This document shows positions 36,739 to 48,259 of a DNA stretch of 64,000 nucleotides, one piece after another. The first letter of the stretch is position 1, and each line of letters opens with the position of its first letter. The position numbers were made by a program, and so were the translations under genes. Under the pieces are notes generated by a model that was not told the origin of the DNA, made no database searches, and worked only from the letters and a program-made list of their open reading frames with translations. The DNA comes from Zingiber officinale (taxonomy: Eukaryota; Streptophyta; Magnoliopsida; Zingiberales; Zingiberaceae): contig NC_056002.1 in the NCBI RefSeq assembly GCF_018446385.1, forward strand, positions 6,063,474 through 6,127,473, read 5' to 3'.

Positions 36739-37434
36739 ATGACTCTTCTTGAAGGACGGAACCCCCACGAACCACCACCATACAATCAAGAAGATTTCAA
36801 TTACTGGAAGCGATTAATGGAATGTTTCTTAGGAAGCCTAGATTTCGATAATGTGCTAATATTGAGAAAACCTTCTCAGGACTCGGAACTGAACAAAAAT
36901 GTAAGTAAAATTATTTGTAATATTTTACCTAACAATGTTTTATGCAGACTTTTCCAATACAAGAATGCATATGAGCTTTGGACCCAGTTGATCAAAATTC
37001 ACGAGGAGTCGTTGGAGTTAGAGGATCAAGTCGAAATCGAATCCAAACTTGAGTCAGATCCAATAGAAAAGCCTACTGAATTAGGGGTTGCGCTCAAGGT
37101 TAGTAATATTTACCAAAATACTCCTGCCAATAGTAGTTTAAAGAATATGCATGCTAATTTGGATATTTCTGAAAATATCTGTGAAAATAGTGTAGCTGAC
37201 AAAACTTGTAAAAATACTCCTAGGATATTTTCTGATACAACAAATTTAATTAATTTAGAAAATTCAGAAAAGTTGAAAATAATTAATAACCCTAAAAATT
37301 CAAATTTAAACCTATCTGAAAATTCAAATGATAATGATGATAAGGTCAATAATGATCTAGATGAAATTAATAAATTGTTTAATAATCTAGACAATATCAA
37401 TCCGGAAATCCTATCCAAACCCAAGATAATTTAA
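36739..37434 (+). CDS. SIRE-like gag fragment
   Basis: A 231-codon frame follows the primer site by about 250 bp. It starts MTLLEGRNPHEPPPYNQEDF and includes NYWKRLMECFLGSLDF and AYELWTQLIKIHEES, patterns of the N-terminal part of Copia/SIRE gag. The following 130 residues are Asn-, Ser- and Leu-rich low complexity and lack the zinc knuckle (CCHC). The frame ends as the sequence becomes almost purely A/T. It may be a truncated gag or a leftover; no pol follows. Confidence 0.65.
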   Translation: MTLLEGRNPHEPPPYNQEDFNYWKRLMECFLGSLDFDNVLILRKPSQDSELNKNVSKIICNILPNNVLCRLFQYKNAYELWTQLIKIHEESLELEDQVEIESKLESDPIEKPTELGVALKVSNIYQNTPANSSLKNMHANLDISENICENSVADKTCKNTPRIFSDTTNLINLENSEKLKIINNPKNSNLNLSENSNDNDDKVNNDLDEINKLFNNLDNINPEILSKPKII

Positions 37435-37439
37435 TTAAC

Positions 37440-40032
37440 AAAAAAATTAAGTTTTAAAGATAAGACTTATCTGATAAATTCAACTAATCATATCACCTTA
37501 AAAGGAAAAGAAAATATAAAGATAAAATCAAACATTTTGATAAAATCAAAGCTAAATTTAACAGACTTAAAACTAAATGTTAAAGATAGCATATTAAATA
37601 AAGAATTCAAAATTAACAATTAATGAAAGGATAAAAGATAAACCTTTAAGGAAATATAATTCAAATAATTTAATTAATTCAAATTTAAAAATTAATAAAA
37701 ACTTAAACATTAACAATAATCTATTAAAGAAAGATAATTCAATTAACTTAATAAAATTAAAATTGAAAGAAAATTTAAATATTAAATATACTTATCTAAA
37801 GAAAGATAATTTGACCAATTTAATTAATTTAAAATTAAAAACTTAAATTTAAATTACAAATTAAACATTAAATCTTAACTGAAACTAACTTCAAGATACA
37901 AAAATCTTATAAGAAAAGCCAATAATTCAGGGGGAGACTCCAGAATAGCTGACACCTCCAAAACTAACCTACCCGACAGGGTAATCCAAACAAACCTACC
38001 CGACAGGGAAATTAGGACTAGTTAAAAAGGGACCAGGTTTAACTTGACCTACGGTACTGGTGAAGTTTTGGATGATAGTACGTTAGGGAAGCTTAGTCAA
38101 TGCATGTCTAGGAAGATATGGCTTCGACCTGGTGCATTTGGCTAAGTGGAACTAGCCAAAGCTACCCCTTACGGATCCTAACTAGTTAGACCAAGGTTTT
38201 GTATTAAGTTCCATGGATAGGACTATTTGGAAAACCTCGAAGGCTTGATTACTCTAATAATGTCCAGGTGACTCACCATAGCCCAAAGTTTATCCGAAAA
38301 ATGTCTATTTGTTGAGCCCAAAGTTAAACCTAAATCTAATACAAAGTTAAACCAAACCCAAAAATTGAATCAAATTCATCTCACAAAATTATAAGATTCC
38401 CTAATTGAAAACTTAGATCAGGTGAGATAACTAAGGATTAAAATTAAAATTAAATTAAATTAAATTAAACCAATTAAAATTAATTAAATTTAAAATAAAT
38501 TAAAACTAAATTAAAATTAAATCAAACTAAATTAAATTAAACTAAACTAAACGAAATTAAAAATTATTTTAAAAATCTTTTTAACTTAAAATTATTTTAA
38601 AAATCTTTTTAACTTAAAATTATTTTAAAAACTATTTTAACTTAAAAATTATCTTAATTTAAAAAATTATTTAAAAATTATTTTAACTTAAAAATTATCT
38701 AAAAAACTATTTTAACATAAAAATTATCCTAACTAAAAGAATATATAAAAAATTATTTTAAAAAAACTTTTAAACATCATTTTAAAAATTATTTTAAAAA
38801 CTTTAAAAATCAATTTAAAAATTCTTTTTAAAATTATTTTAAAAACTTTTAAAAATATTTTAAAAACTTTTAAAAATTATTTTAAAATCATTTTAAAAAT
38901 TCCTTTTAAAAATCATTTTAAAAATTATTTTAAAATTTTTAAAAATTATTGTAAAAATCATTTTAAAAACATTTAAAAATTATTTTTTAAAAAAAAATCT
39001 TTTAAAAATTATTTTAAGAACTTTTAAAAATTCTTTTAAAAATTATTTTTTGAAAAAAAAACTTTGAAAAATCATTTTAAAAATTATTTTGAAAATCATT
39101 TATAAATTATTTTAAAAATCATTTTAAAAACTTTAAAAATTCTTTTAAAATCATTTAAAAAATTCTTTAAAAAATCATTTAAAAAACTTTAAAATTTATT
39201 TTAAATTCTTTTTAAAACTTTAAAGATTCTTTTAATTCTTTGAAAAATAATATTGAAAAATTTAAAAATCATTTTAAAAATTATTTTAAAAATCATTTTA
39301 AAACTTTTAAAAATCATTTTAAAAAATTTTAAAAAACATTTTTAAAATTCTTTTTTAAAAAATCATTTAAAAATCATTTTAAAAATTCTTTTAAAAAATA
39401 TTTAAAAAAAATTCAAAAATCATTTTAAAAATTCTTTTAAAAATTATTTTTAAAAAAAACTTTTGAAAATCATTTTAAAAACTCTTTTTAAAATTATTTT
39501 TATAAAAAACTTTTAAATCATTTTAAAAATTATTTTAAAAACTTATAAAAATCCTTTTAAAAATTATTTTAATCTCTTTAATTAAATTAAAATCTTATTT
39601 AAACTTAAAATTTTATTTTTTAACTTAAAATTCCCTTTTAAAAATTACCTTTAAATTTTATTTTTAGTTTAACTTAAAAACTATCATAAAAAATTATGTT
39701 AAACTAATCAAAACTAAAATTAAAATTAAGTTGAAAATTTACTAAGTTAAGTTAAATTAAACTAATTAAATTATGTTAAACTTAAACTAAACCAAATTTA
39801 AAGTTAATTTAAAATTTACAATTACACTTAAATCGTTTTAAAAATTATATTAATTTTTTTTTAACTTTAAAAAAAAATTAAAATCTTTTAATTTAAAATT
39901 TTACTTTTTTCTTAAAAATTTGTTAAAAAAGTTATTTTAATTTAAAAAGCACTTCAAGTAAACTTAAAGTTAAAATAAAAAAATCAAATTACAATAAAAT
40001 ATATTAAACAAAATCTAAACCTTAATTATATT
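37440..40032. repeat. AT-rich degenerate TTTTAAAAATT repeat field
   Basis: From about 38430 the sequence is built almost entirely of units like ATTTTAAAAATTA and CTTTTAAAAATCATTT with irregular spacing. 37440-37900 is similar but less regular. 37920-38400 is less AT-rich and has a purine tract TTCAGGGGGAGA (37926). It is the interior of the SIRE-like element and has no coding potential. Confidence 0.85.
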
Positions 40033-40845
40033 TGATCCTATCCGAATACTGAATCAGCGGACGCTGGGCACGAGGCGCTCTTCGATTGCTGACGTGGATC
40101 TTCGACTGGAGGCAAGAAGCTCCGGCGAACCTGCACAGAAGTCGGGCCGGGAAGGGGTTCCCGGCGGCGACCCTCCGACGCTCAAGTCAGGTACGCAAAT
40201 AGTGGAAGAAGTAGCTCCAAAGGTGTTTCACGCGTACCTCCGGCGAAGTATGAGGCTCGTTATATAGAACGGTGGAAGGGTTCCTGTGCGTCCACCGAAG
40301 CACATACATGTCCGCAGCCCATACTTCGGTATGTGCTTGTCAGAAAGCTTACCTGACGTCATACTGCTACAGTCCAATCACGTCTTCGATGGGACAACAG
40401 AACACCTCGTTGTCAGACTTGGAGTATGGCCTAGCCATAGGACTTGACGGCTGTCAGAAGATGTTCTTGTCCCCCTTTACCCACCGCCGGCCGGGACGTA
40501 CGTCCGGCCGGCTGGACGGAGACCGTCGTCCGGACGGCCCTCATCCCCTACGCCGGCCGGGCGGCACGCCCCTCACGTCTCGCCTGTCGCTTGCATTGAT
40601 AGGCTGGGGAGACTTCCGGGCGAGTGCCTTCCGCTCGGCTCTTAGACATTGTTTCAACTGAGCGTCGGAACCCCGACCCCTGTCAGGGCACCTCTTATTG
40701 TTGGATGCTTCTCAGTTAACCGATCGGTCTATCCTTTTCTTCCGAGTCCGGTCGGCTCATCCTCCTCCGGTGGACCCCCGACCCTTTAATCTCCACGTGG
40801 CGTTGACTTGTTGCAATGGGGCCCCCTGCCTAGACCACCGGATCA
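40033..40845 (-). repeat. 3' LTR of the Tat Gypsy element
   Basis: 813 bp, from TGATCCTATCCG to CCGGATCA, very similar to 49141-49954. A polypurine tract (TTGAGGGGAAGGCAAG on the minus strand, 40846-40861) adjoins it. Confidence 0.93.
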
Positions 40846-41182
40846 CTTGCCTTCCCCTCAAGTCTAGTCGAAGGAGGCGAAGTCCGACTGACTAGACTGC
40901 CGATCTGGTCGAGTGGCGACCGATACTTTAGTCCGCTCGGACAGGATGAGGGTTGCTCGGTCGTTCGGCAATATCTTGCCCGTGCCTTGGAAATTATGCC
41001 GAGGCGTCTGTCAACCACGTGCGTTTACCCGTAACTTGCTGACACGTGGCTACCTTTCTCTTGTCAGGGTATAGCAGTGGCGTCACTTCTGATGGGACAG
41101 CCGTCGTTTGAAATGAACGGCTAGATGATGACCTCGTTATCGACGACCTGGATCGGACGGCTGAAATTAATAGCGGCCGCCC

Positions 41183-41190
41183 TTATAAAG
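41183..41190 (+). promoter_or_regulatory. TATA box for the antisense gene
   Basis: CCTTATAAAGC, about 265 bp before the ATG at 41451, on the strand opposite to the element's genomic transcript. The spacer is C/T-rich like a plant 5' UTR. Confidence 0.5.
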
Positions 41191-41450
41191 CTCCGACTTC
41201 CGCTTTCCGCCGCATTTCGGCCTCATCTCCTCCCGACGTCTCGCTGCTCCTTTCTTCTCTGGCGACCTTGCGTTCCGGCTCTCCGGCGACCCTACAGCTT
41301 CTTCCGATCATCTCCCTTGCCCGTAAGACTTCCTTTTCCTTGCTGCCTCTCCTTTCTTCTCTCTATTAGCTATTTCTTTTATCATCCTGCACTCTTTCCT
41401 AGTTTTATTTCTCCTTCCTTCCATCACGCGTCCATCCCTGGCCTTATACC

Positions 41451-43620
41451 ATGACCAGTACCTCACAGCCGACCGGCGGTGCTCCTGGTCTTTGGTATTC
41501 TACCATGGAAAGTCGGTTCGATGAGGAGGATGCCTTGCGCCTCACTCGAACCTATGATATGCCGACCGACCACCACATCATAGTAGCTGACACCACCGAC
41601 CGACCACATGAACCGCCGCCAGGCACCGTTCTTTTCTTCCGAGACCAATTTTTGGTCGGGCTGCGTTTTCCACCCCACAAGTTCTTCTTACAAATCTACA
41701 ATTATTTTCGCATTCCGCTTGGCCAGGTAGTCCCTAACTCCATTAGGCTGTTGAGCGGAGTGATAGTCCTTTTTAAACTGAACAACATCCCCCTCGACCC
41801 TAAGATTTTTCACTACTTTTTTTATCCCAAGCAAGCCGAGTGGGGTACCTTTATTTTCCAGTCTAGGATAGGTTTTGTCCTTTTTGATAATATGTCGACA
41901 AACATTGAATTGGTTTTTCTACTTACTTGTATTCGTACCAAGTGGCAGACGGCGATGCCGGCGCAACCGGAACTCGGCAAATTTAGAGGCGATGCGGCCT
42001 ACCTTCATGCGGCCGAGCGGTTGGTGGGTCAGCGCTATCACATTGACAAACTGCTCCTTCCGGGAGTAATGCATATATTCGGCCTGTCTTCTACCCCAGC
42101 CGATCTGCCCTGCAGCATGAGTAAGCGATTCTCATCCCTCCTTTTTCTTTTGTTCTAATTGATTTAATCTTTGTTTCTGCAGCTGAAGTTATGTGGCGTG
42201 CTAAGGCGACCGAGAAGCTCAAATTGAAAGCCGCTCAGATTGAGGCGGTGAAGAACAAGGAGGTCGCCGAGCGGGGCCTTGCTCCAGCTAATCCGGCCGG
42301 CGAAGCAAGTGAGGGGACTCAGGATGCCCCTGAAGCCTTAGCAGCTACTACCTCTCACGACGAGGCAGCGGGCGGCACAGAACCTTCTACCCAAGCCGAA
42401 GTGGAGGGCCGTTCGGCTGATGATGTTCCCCTGCTCACTCGGAAGCGCAGACGGCCAGAGCCAGCCTCCGCATCAACTGCCTTTGATGAGCCACAGCCCG
42501 AGCGGGGCGCGGATGCTCCGATGTTATCGGGGACCATTTCTCTAGAGAGTACCCCGACCCCACATGGCTCTCCGAGGGCAAGCTATGAGGTGCCGCCGTC
42601 CAGCCCTTCAAGAACTATGCGCCGTATCAGGCGTTTGGACGAGCTTCCCTCCTCGTCCACCGGTGGGCCATCCGGTAAAGCCGATGCTTCTCAGAGCGAT
42701 CCGAGCGGCTCAAATTTAATTAAAACCGTCCTGTGCCTCCCCTCAGAGGAATACATGGCTGCTGCTGATCGGCCAGTGGTCCCCGAGCAGCAGATCACCT
42801 TGACGGGCCCTCTTGCAAAAGCTTGGGAGGATGCTCGGCGCCGAATAACCGCGATGACTCCCGGGCAGCTCGGCGACAGCAACCTTCAACATGCCACCGG
42901 GGTATGCTCTTTTTCTTTGTTCGTGTATTTGAATTAAGTTTTTAACCTGTTCACTTTTGCTCGCAGACCTGGGTGGAGCAGATTGCCATTAGCAATCATT
43001 TGGCCGAGCTGGAGGATGAATTGAAAAAACTTAAAGCCGCAGGGGACAACCGACAACCGACGACCGCTCTGGAGAAGGCCAAAAGATTATTGGAAGCCGA
43101 ACGGAAATGAGCTTCTGATCTGGCGAGCGAGGTCGCTCGGCTTGAAGCGATGGTCAAACAACGAGATAAGGAAATCAAGACGGCGACCACTCGGAAGCGC
43201 CAGGCCATCGATGACATGGACTGAATGAAGGTGGAGATCAGAGGGCTAGAACAACGCATCAAGGATCTGGATGCCCTTCTGACCACCGAGAAGGAGGGCC
43301 GCTCGGCCGATTTGCTGAAATTTGATGAAGACTTAAAGGCTCTCCATGCTGCCAACGATGCCTCCCAGACCGCGCTCAAAGAGTATCAGGAGGGGGAGTC
43401 GGCTCGCTCTGAGGAAGTGAGGAAGGCATTCGTCCGCTCGGATGCCTTTGGGGAGAAATTTACTGACAAGATCTCCCTCACCTTTGAAGAGGCGATCAAG
43501 GCGGCTGTGGATCACTTGAAGACCAAGGGCCACCTTCCCGCCGAGCTGACCATCCCCCCAGAGGATCTGGCTACCGTGATGGGCGTCATTCCTGATGCAC
43601 TTTTTGATTTTGACGCGTGA
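41451..43620 (+). pseudogene. Antisense accessory gene of the Tat element (putative transposon domain + coiled coil)
   Basis: A gene on the strand opposite to gag-pol, in the place where Tat elements carry an antisense ORF. Three exons are supported by GT-AG sites in phase: 41451-42120, 42183-42901 and 42967-43620, 681 codons in all. Exon 1 resembles the plant 'putative gypsy-type transposon' domain (Pfam Transposase_28 family), with HKFFLQIYNYFRIPLGQVVP and RLLSGVIVLFKLNNIPLDP. Exon 2 is acidic and Pro/Ser-rich with a basic RKRRRPE stretch. Exon 3 is a long charged coiled coil (LAELEDELKKLKAAG; LEQRIKDLDALL) ending DALFDFDA. Two in-frame TGA codons (43108-43110 and 43222-43224) interrupt the coiled coil in this copy. 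The molecular function is unknown. A TATA box lies ~265 bp upstream. Confidence 0.75.
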
Positions 43621-43984
43621 GGAGTGTTTCTCATCAACTTTTTTGTATTCTTGCCGTTCGGCCAAACTTGTTATTTGCTGTAACTTTTTTTGTTTGCCCA
43701 GTGCTCGACATAAATAGATTATCTTTTCCGTTCCTTCAACTTTTGTTTTGGCAAGAAATCTTTCTTTCGTCACATTAAGTGTTCTTTAAAACTCCTCCGC
43801 TCGGCTCCACGCTCTAACGTGGACTCAAGCCGCTTGCCTTCAATAACGTCTTTCGCCATGCAATTGGGCAGCCGCTCGGCACACGAACATCACTTGTTCA
43901 CGTGCTCACATTTTTAATTCTAATTAACCATCTTTTGCTTTGCGCCTTACCTCAAAGGGGTTTTTCGCTAAATTTTTACAATGC

Positions 43985-44365
43985 GAGCCGCTCGGACGTT
44001 TATAGACGCCAGCTCGTCTCTCGATATTTAACGTCGGAGCTCGACGGACTTCCGCTTGGACGTTTATAGACGTCGGCTCGTCTCTCGATATTTAACGTCG
44101 GAGCTCGACGGACTTCCGCTCGGACGTTTATAGACGCCGGCTCGTCTCTCGATATTTAACGTCGGAGCTCGACGGACTTCCGCTCGGACGTTTATAGACG
44201 CCGGCTCGTCTCTCGATATTTAACGTCGGAGCTCGACGGACTTCCGCTCGGACGTTTATAGACGCCGGCTCGTCTCTCGATATTTAACGTCGGAGCTCGA
44301 CAGTCTTCCACTCGGACGTTTATAGACGCCGGCTCGTCTCTCGATATTTAACGTCGGAGCTCGAC
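43985..44365 (-). repeat. 64-bp tandem array (6 copies) between pol and the antisense gene
   Basis: Six copies at an exact 64-bp period (GTTTATAGACG at 43998, 44062, 44126 and onward), each with GACGCCGGCTCGTCTCTCG and ATATTTAACGTCGGAGCTCG. It is related to the array at 15161-15356. Confidence 0.93.
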
Positions 44366-44501
44366 GACCTTTTTTAAGGCTAACTTCAATACAGCTGCTC
44401 GGCAAACCCATTGGCCATCCTTTGGATTAATTTTGCTTCCTGCATTACAAGGGTACGGGCGACTAAAATATATGCAAAAATAAGTTACATTAGTGCACCT
44501 T

Positions 44502-47500
44502 TCACCCAGCCCGATAAGGCTGGAGATGATTCGCGCTCCACGGCCGGTCCAGTTGACGCCCGACTTCATCCTCCAAATAATAGGCTCCCGAGCGGAGCTT
44601 TTCAATAACCTTGAAGGGGCCCGCCCAAGGAGCTTCTAACTTGCCGACGTCGCCGACCGGCTTGACTTTCTTCCAGACAAGATCGCCGACCTGGAATGAT
44701 CTGGGGATTACGCGGCGGTTGTAGTTTTGTTTCATCCGCTGCCGGTACACCATCAGCCAAACGGACGTCTTGGTTCTTTCTTCTTCGACCAAGTCCAGCT
44801 TCATGTTCCTCCACTCGGCGTTGTCCTCATCATAATTTTGGATCCGAGCGGATTCAACTCCGACTTCAACAGGAATGACCGCTTCACCGCCATACACCAG
44901 GTGGAAAGGCGTGACGCCCGTCCCTTCCTTTGGAGTCGTTCGGATGGCCCATAAGACGCCCGGTACTTCATCTACCCAACTTCCTCCCAAATGGTCGAGC
45001 CGAGCGCGTAGAATGCGAAAAATTTCCCGATTGGCTACTTCGGCTTGACCGTTGCTTTGGGGATAAGCCACGGACGTGAAGTGTTGCTCGATGCCGTAGC
45101 TTTTGCACCAATCCTCTAGCATCTTCCCTGTGAATTGCCGCCCATTGTCGGAAACCAATCGGCGAGGGATGTCGAACCGACAGATGATGTGTTGCCAGAT
45201 GAATTTTTTGACCATCTGTTCGGTGATCTTTGCTAGCGGCTCGACCTCCACCCACTTGGAAAAATAATTGACCGCCACTAGCAAAAATTTCCTCTGCCCG
45301 GTCGCCATCGGAAATGGACCAACAATATCCATTCCCCATTGATCGAACGGACATGAAACGGTTGATGCCTTCATTTCCTCTGCCGGTCGGTGGGAGAAAT
45401 TATGGTACTTCTGGCATGAAAGGCACGTCGACACGGTCCGAGCTGCGTCTGCTTGTAAAGTCGGCCAAAAGTATCCAGCTAGCAGGATCTTCTTAGCTAG
45501 TGATCGTCCGCCCGGATGTCCTCCGCACAATCCTTGGTGTACTTCTTGGAGGATGTAAGCCGAGTCCTCCGAGCTCACGCATTTCAACAGCGAGCGTGAG
45601 AAAGCCTTCTTGTAAAGCTGATCGCCGATGAGTGTGAACCGACCGGCTCTCCTTCTTAGCAGCTGGGCTTCATTCTCATCGGGTGACGTGGCGCCCGAGC
45701 GGAGGAACTCTATGATGGGTGTCCGCCAGTCGCTTGGAAACGTGAGTCCATCCATCCGGTCGACGTGCGCCACCAACAGTACTTTTTCAATTGGCTGCTG
45801 AATGGCGACCAACGTTATTGAGCTTGTGAGCTTGGCTAACTCATCAGCCGCTTGATTTTCTGCTCTGGGTATCTTCTGGACAATAACTTCTCTAAAATCG
45901 GCTTTGAGCTTCTCGAAGGCTTCAGCGTAGAGCTTGAGCCGAGCATTATTGATTTCGAAGGTACCAGAGAGCTGCTGAGCGGCCAACTGCGAATCCGAGT
46001 GAAGCGTTACCCGACCGGCGCCGACATGCCGAGCTGCCTGCAAGCCGGCTATGAGGGCTTCATATTCTGCTTCATTGTTCGTGGCTTTATAATCCAGCCG
46101 GACGGATAAGTGCATCTTCTCTCCTTGAGGGGAGAGCAGCAGCATTCCAATCCCGCTTCCGAGCCGAGTGGACGATCCGTCCACAAATAATTTCCACATG
46201 GCTTCCGACTCCGAATTCTGCATCTCAGTCACAAAATCTGCCAAGGACTGCGCTTTGATTGCCGAGCGGGGCTGGTATTGGATATCAAATTCACTTAACT
46301 CCGTCGTCCATTTGATGAGCCGTCCGGATGCCTCTGGATTTAGTAGAACATGTCCGAGCGGGCTATTGGTTTTGACGATGATAGTATGCGCCAGAAAGTA
46401 TGGACGGAGACGCCGAGCGGCGAGGACCAGAGCGAAAGCCAGCTTCTCGAGCCCAGTGTAGCGAGATTCAGCCTCTTTTAAAATGTGACTAAGGAAATAC
46501 ACAGACTCTTCTCCGCTCGCCCTCACTAAAGCCGAGCCGATTGCTTGCTCGGTTGAAGACAAATAAATACAAAGCGGCTCACCCGCAGCCGGCTTGGCCA
46601 ATACCGGGAGAGAATTCAGATATGCCTTCAAGTCTTCGAACGCCCGATCACATTCTTCATCCCAGTGAAACTTTGTAGCTTTGCGCAAAATTTTGAAAAA
46701 AGAAAGGCTCCGGTCGGTAGTTTTGGATATGAATCTGGACAGAGCAATTATCCGACTGGTCAAACGCTGCACTTCCCTCAGATTCCTTGGGGGCGGCATG
46801 TCTTGTAGGGCTTTTATTTTGCTGGGATTTGCTTCAATACCCCGTTCGGTCACTATGTACCCCAAGAAACGCCCCCCTTTTGCTCCGAACAGGCACTTCT
46901 GGGGATTTAGCTTGACCCCATATTTGCGTAGCGTTCGGAAGGTTTCCTCCATGTCTTTGAAGAGATCGGCCGCTCGGACGGTCTTGATGAGAATGTCGTC
47001 CACATACACTTCCAGATTTCGCCCGATCTGCTCTCTGAATACTTTATTCATCAAGCGCTGATAGGTGGCTCCCGCATTATTCAATCCGAACGGCATCACA
47101 TTATAGCAATATGTGTTGTCGGCTGTCACGAAGCTGACTTTTTCTTGATCTTCATGGGCGAGCGGAACTTGATGATAGTCTTGGTAAGCATCGAGCATAC
47201 ATATTAATTCACAGCCGGCCGTAGAGTCCACCAACTCATCTATCCGGGGCAGAGGATAAAAGTCTTTCGGGCAAGCTTTGTTGAGGTCCCGAAAATCTAT
47301 GCAAACTCTCCACTTATTGCCCGGCTTGGAAACTAATACTACGTTAGCCAGCCAGCTCGGGAACTGCACCTCACGTATATGGCCAGCTTCCAAAAGCTTC
47401 TCCACCTCCGCTCGGATGATGGCATTCTGCTCGGCGCTGAAATCTCTTTTTCTCTGCTTCACAGGCCGAGCGTCCGGTCGGACGTGGAGCTCATGCTGCG

Positions 47501-48020
47501 CTACACTTGGTGAAATTCCGGGCAGCTCATGCGTTGACCAGACGAAGACATCATGGTTTCTTCGGAGGCATTGGATCACCTCCTCTTTCTGGTTGGCCTC
47601 CAGATCGGACGCGATGAAGGTCGTGGCCTCCGATCGGATCGGGTGTATCTGCACTTCCTCTTTTTCTTCATAAACTAAAGAGGGAGGCTTTTCAGTTATG
47701 GCGTTTACCTCGATCCGGGGCGATTTCCGAGCGGAACTTGCTTCTGCTCGGACCATTTCAATGTAGCATAGCCGAGCTGCCAGTTGGTCTCCCCGTACCT
47801 CTCCCACTTTGTCTTCGACGGGGAATTTGATCTTCTGGTGGAAGGTGGAGACGGCCGCCCGGAACTCGCTGAGCGCCGGTCGTCCTAAAATGATGTTATA
47901 GGAAGAAGGAGAGTCGACCACCACGAAGTTCGCTGTCCTCGTCCTCATGAGCGGCTCCTCTCCCAGCGAGATAGCCAGTCGGATTTGCCCGACCGGTAGA
48001 CCGTAGAGAGGGGTCGTCAT
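44502..48020 (-). CDS. Tat Gypsy pol: protease end, RT, RNase H x2, integrase
   Basis: An uninterrupted 1172-codon frame. Residues 1-90 hold the end of the aspartic protease (YNIILGRPAL). The RT spans ~180-400, with NKWRVCIDFRDLNKACPKD and the catalytic YVDDILIKT (~340). The Ty3-type RNase H follows (~450-590). The second RNase H has FVDGSSTRLGSGIG, NNEAEYEALIAGL and LHSDSQL (~605-740). The integrase has an HHCC finger (VHQGLCGGHPGG ... CLSCQ) and the DDE residues in WGMDIVGP, VSDNGRQF and QSNGQAEVANRE, then a GPF-type C-terminal region (WAGPFKVIEKL). Upstream, around 48050-48150, the protease active-site region is out of frame with the rest, so the polyprotein as a whole cannot be made. All catalytic residues downstream look conserved; one unusual residue is DAYQDYHQ, where this group usually has Gly in place of the second Asp. 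Confidence 0.93.
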   Translation of the reverse strand: MTTPLYGLPVGQIRLAISLGEEPLMRTRTANFVVVDSPSSYNIILGRPALSEFRAAVSTFHQKIKFPVEDKVGEVRGDQLAARLCYIEMVRAEASSARKSPRIEVNAITEKPPSLVYEEKEEVQIHPIRSEATTFIASDLEANQKEEVIQCLRRNHDVFVWSTHELPGISPSVAQHELHVRPDARPVKQRKRDFSAEQNAIIRAEVEKLLEAGHIREVQFPSWLANVVLVSKPGNKWRVCIDFRDLNKACPKDFYPLPRIDELVDSTAGCELICMLDAYQDYHQVPLAHEDQEKVSFVTADNTYCYNVMPFGLNNAGATYQRLMNKVFREQIGRNLEVYVDDILIKTVRAADLFKDMEETFRTLRKYGVKLNPQKCLFGAKGGRFLGYIVTERGIEANPSKIKALQDMPPPRNLREVQRLTSRIIALSRFISKTTDRSLSFFKILRKATKFHWDEECDRAFEDLKAYLNSLPVLAKPAAGEPLCIYLSSTEQAIGSALVRASGEESVYFLSHILKEAESRYTGLEKLAFALVLAARRLRPYFLAHTIIVKTNSPLGHVLLNPEASGRLIKWTTELSEFDIQYQPRSAIKAQSLADFVTEMQNSESEAMWKLFVDGSSTRLGSGIGMLLLSPQGEKMHLSVRLDYKATNNEAEYEALIAGLQAARHVGAGRVTLHSDSQLAAQQLSGTFEINNARLKLYAEAFEKLKADFREVIVQKIPRAENQAADELAKLTSSITLVAIQQPIEKVLLVAHVDRMDGLTFPSDWRTPIIEFLRSGATSPDENEAQLLRRRAGRFTLIGDQLYKKAFSRSLLKCVSSEDSAYILQEVHQGLCGGHPGGRSLAKKILLAGYFWPTLQADAARTVSTCLSCQKYHNFSHRPAEEMKASTVSCPFDQWGMDIVGPFPMATGQRKFLLVAVNYFSKWVEVEPLAKITEQMVKKFIWQHIICRFDIPRRLVSDNGRQFTGKMLEDWCKSYGIEQHFTSVAYPQSNGQAEVANREIFRILRARLDHLGGSWVDEVPGVLWAIRTTPKEGTGVTPFHLVYGGEAVIPVEVGVESARIQNYDEDNAEWRNMKLDLVEEERTKTSVWLMVYRQRMKQNYNRRVIPRSFQVGDLVWKKVKPVGDVGKLEAPWAGPFKVIEKLRSGAYYLEDEVGRQLDRPWSANHLQPYRAG

Positions 48021-48259
48021 GGGCAGCAGCTCGCTCGGTCAATTTGTAGTTGATCAAACGCCTTTTAAATATAATGTTGACCGAGCTTCGTGTCAATGAA
48101 TACGCGGTGAATAGTGTAGTTATTCGCTGATGAGCAAAGCATCGTCGGGGCACTTCAACCTTCCAAGTCCCCGCCCGAATCGACGGGTCCACTCGCCGCT
48201 GCGATCGCATGGATTGAGTCGCTTGACGCCGCTCGGTTGGAGTCTCCTCCGGCCCACCA

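Noticed and set aside
45852-47673. Plus-strand frames of 85-131 codons over pol
   Set aside because: Antisense shadows of the Gypsy pol frame, unlike the true antisense gene at 41451-43620, which lies outside pol.
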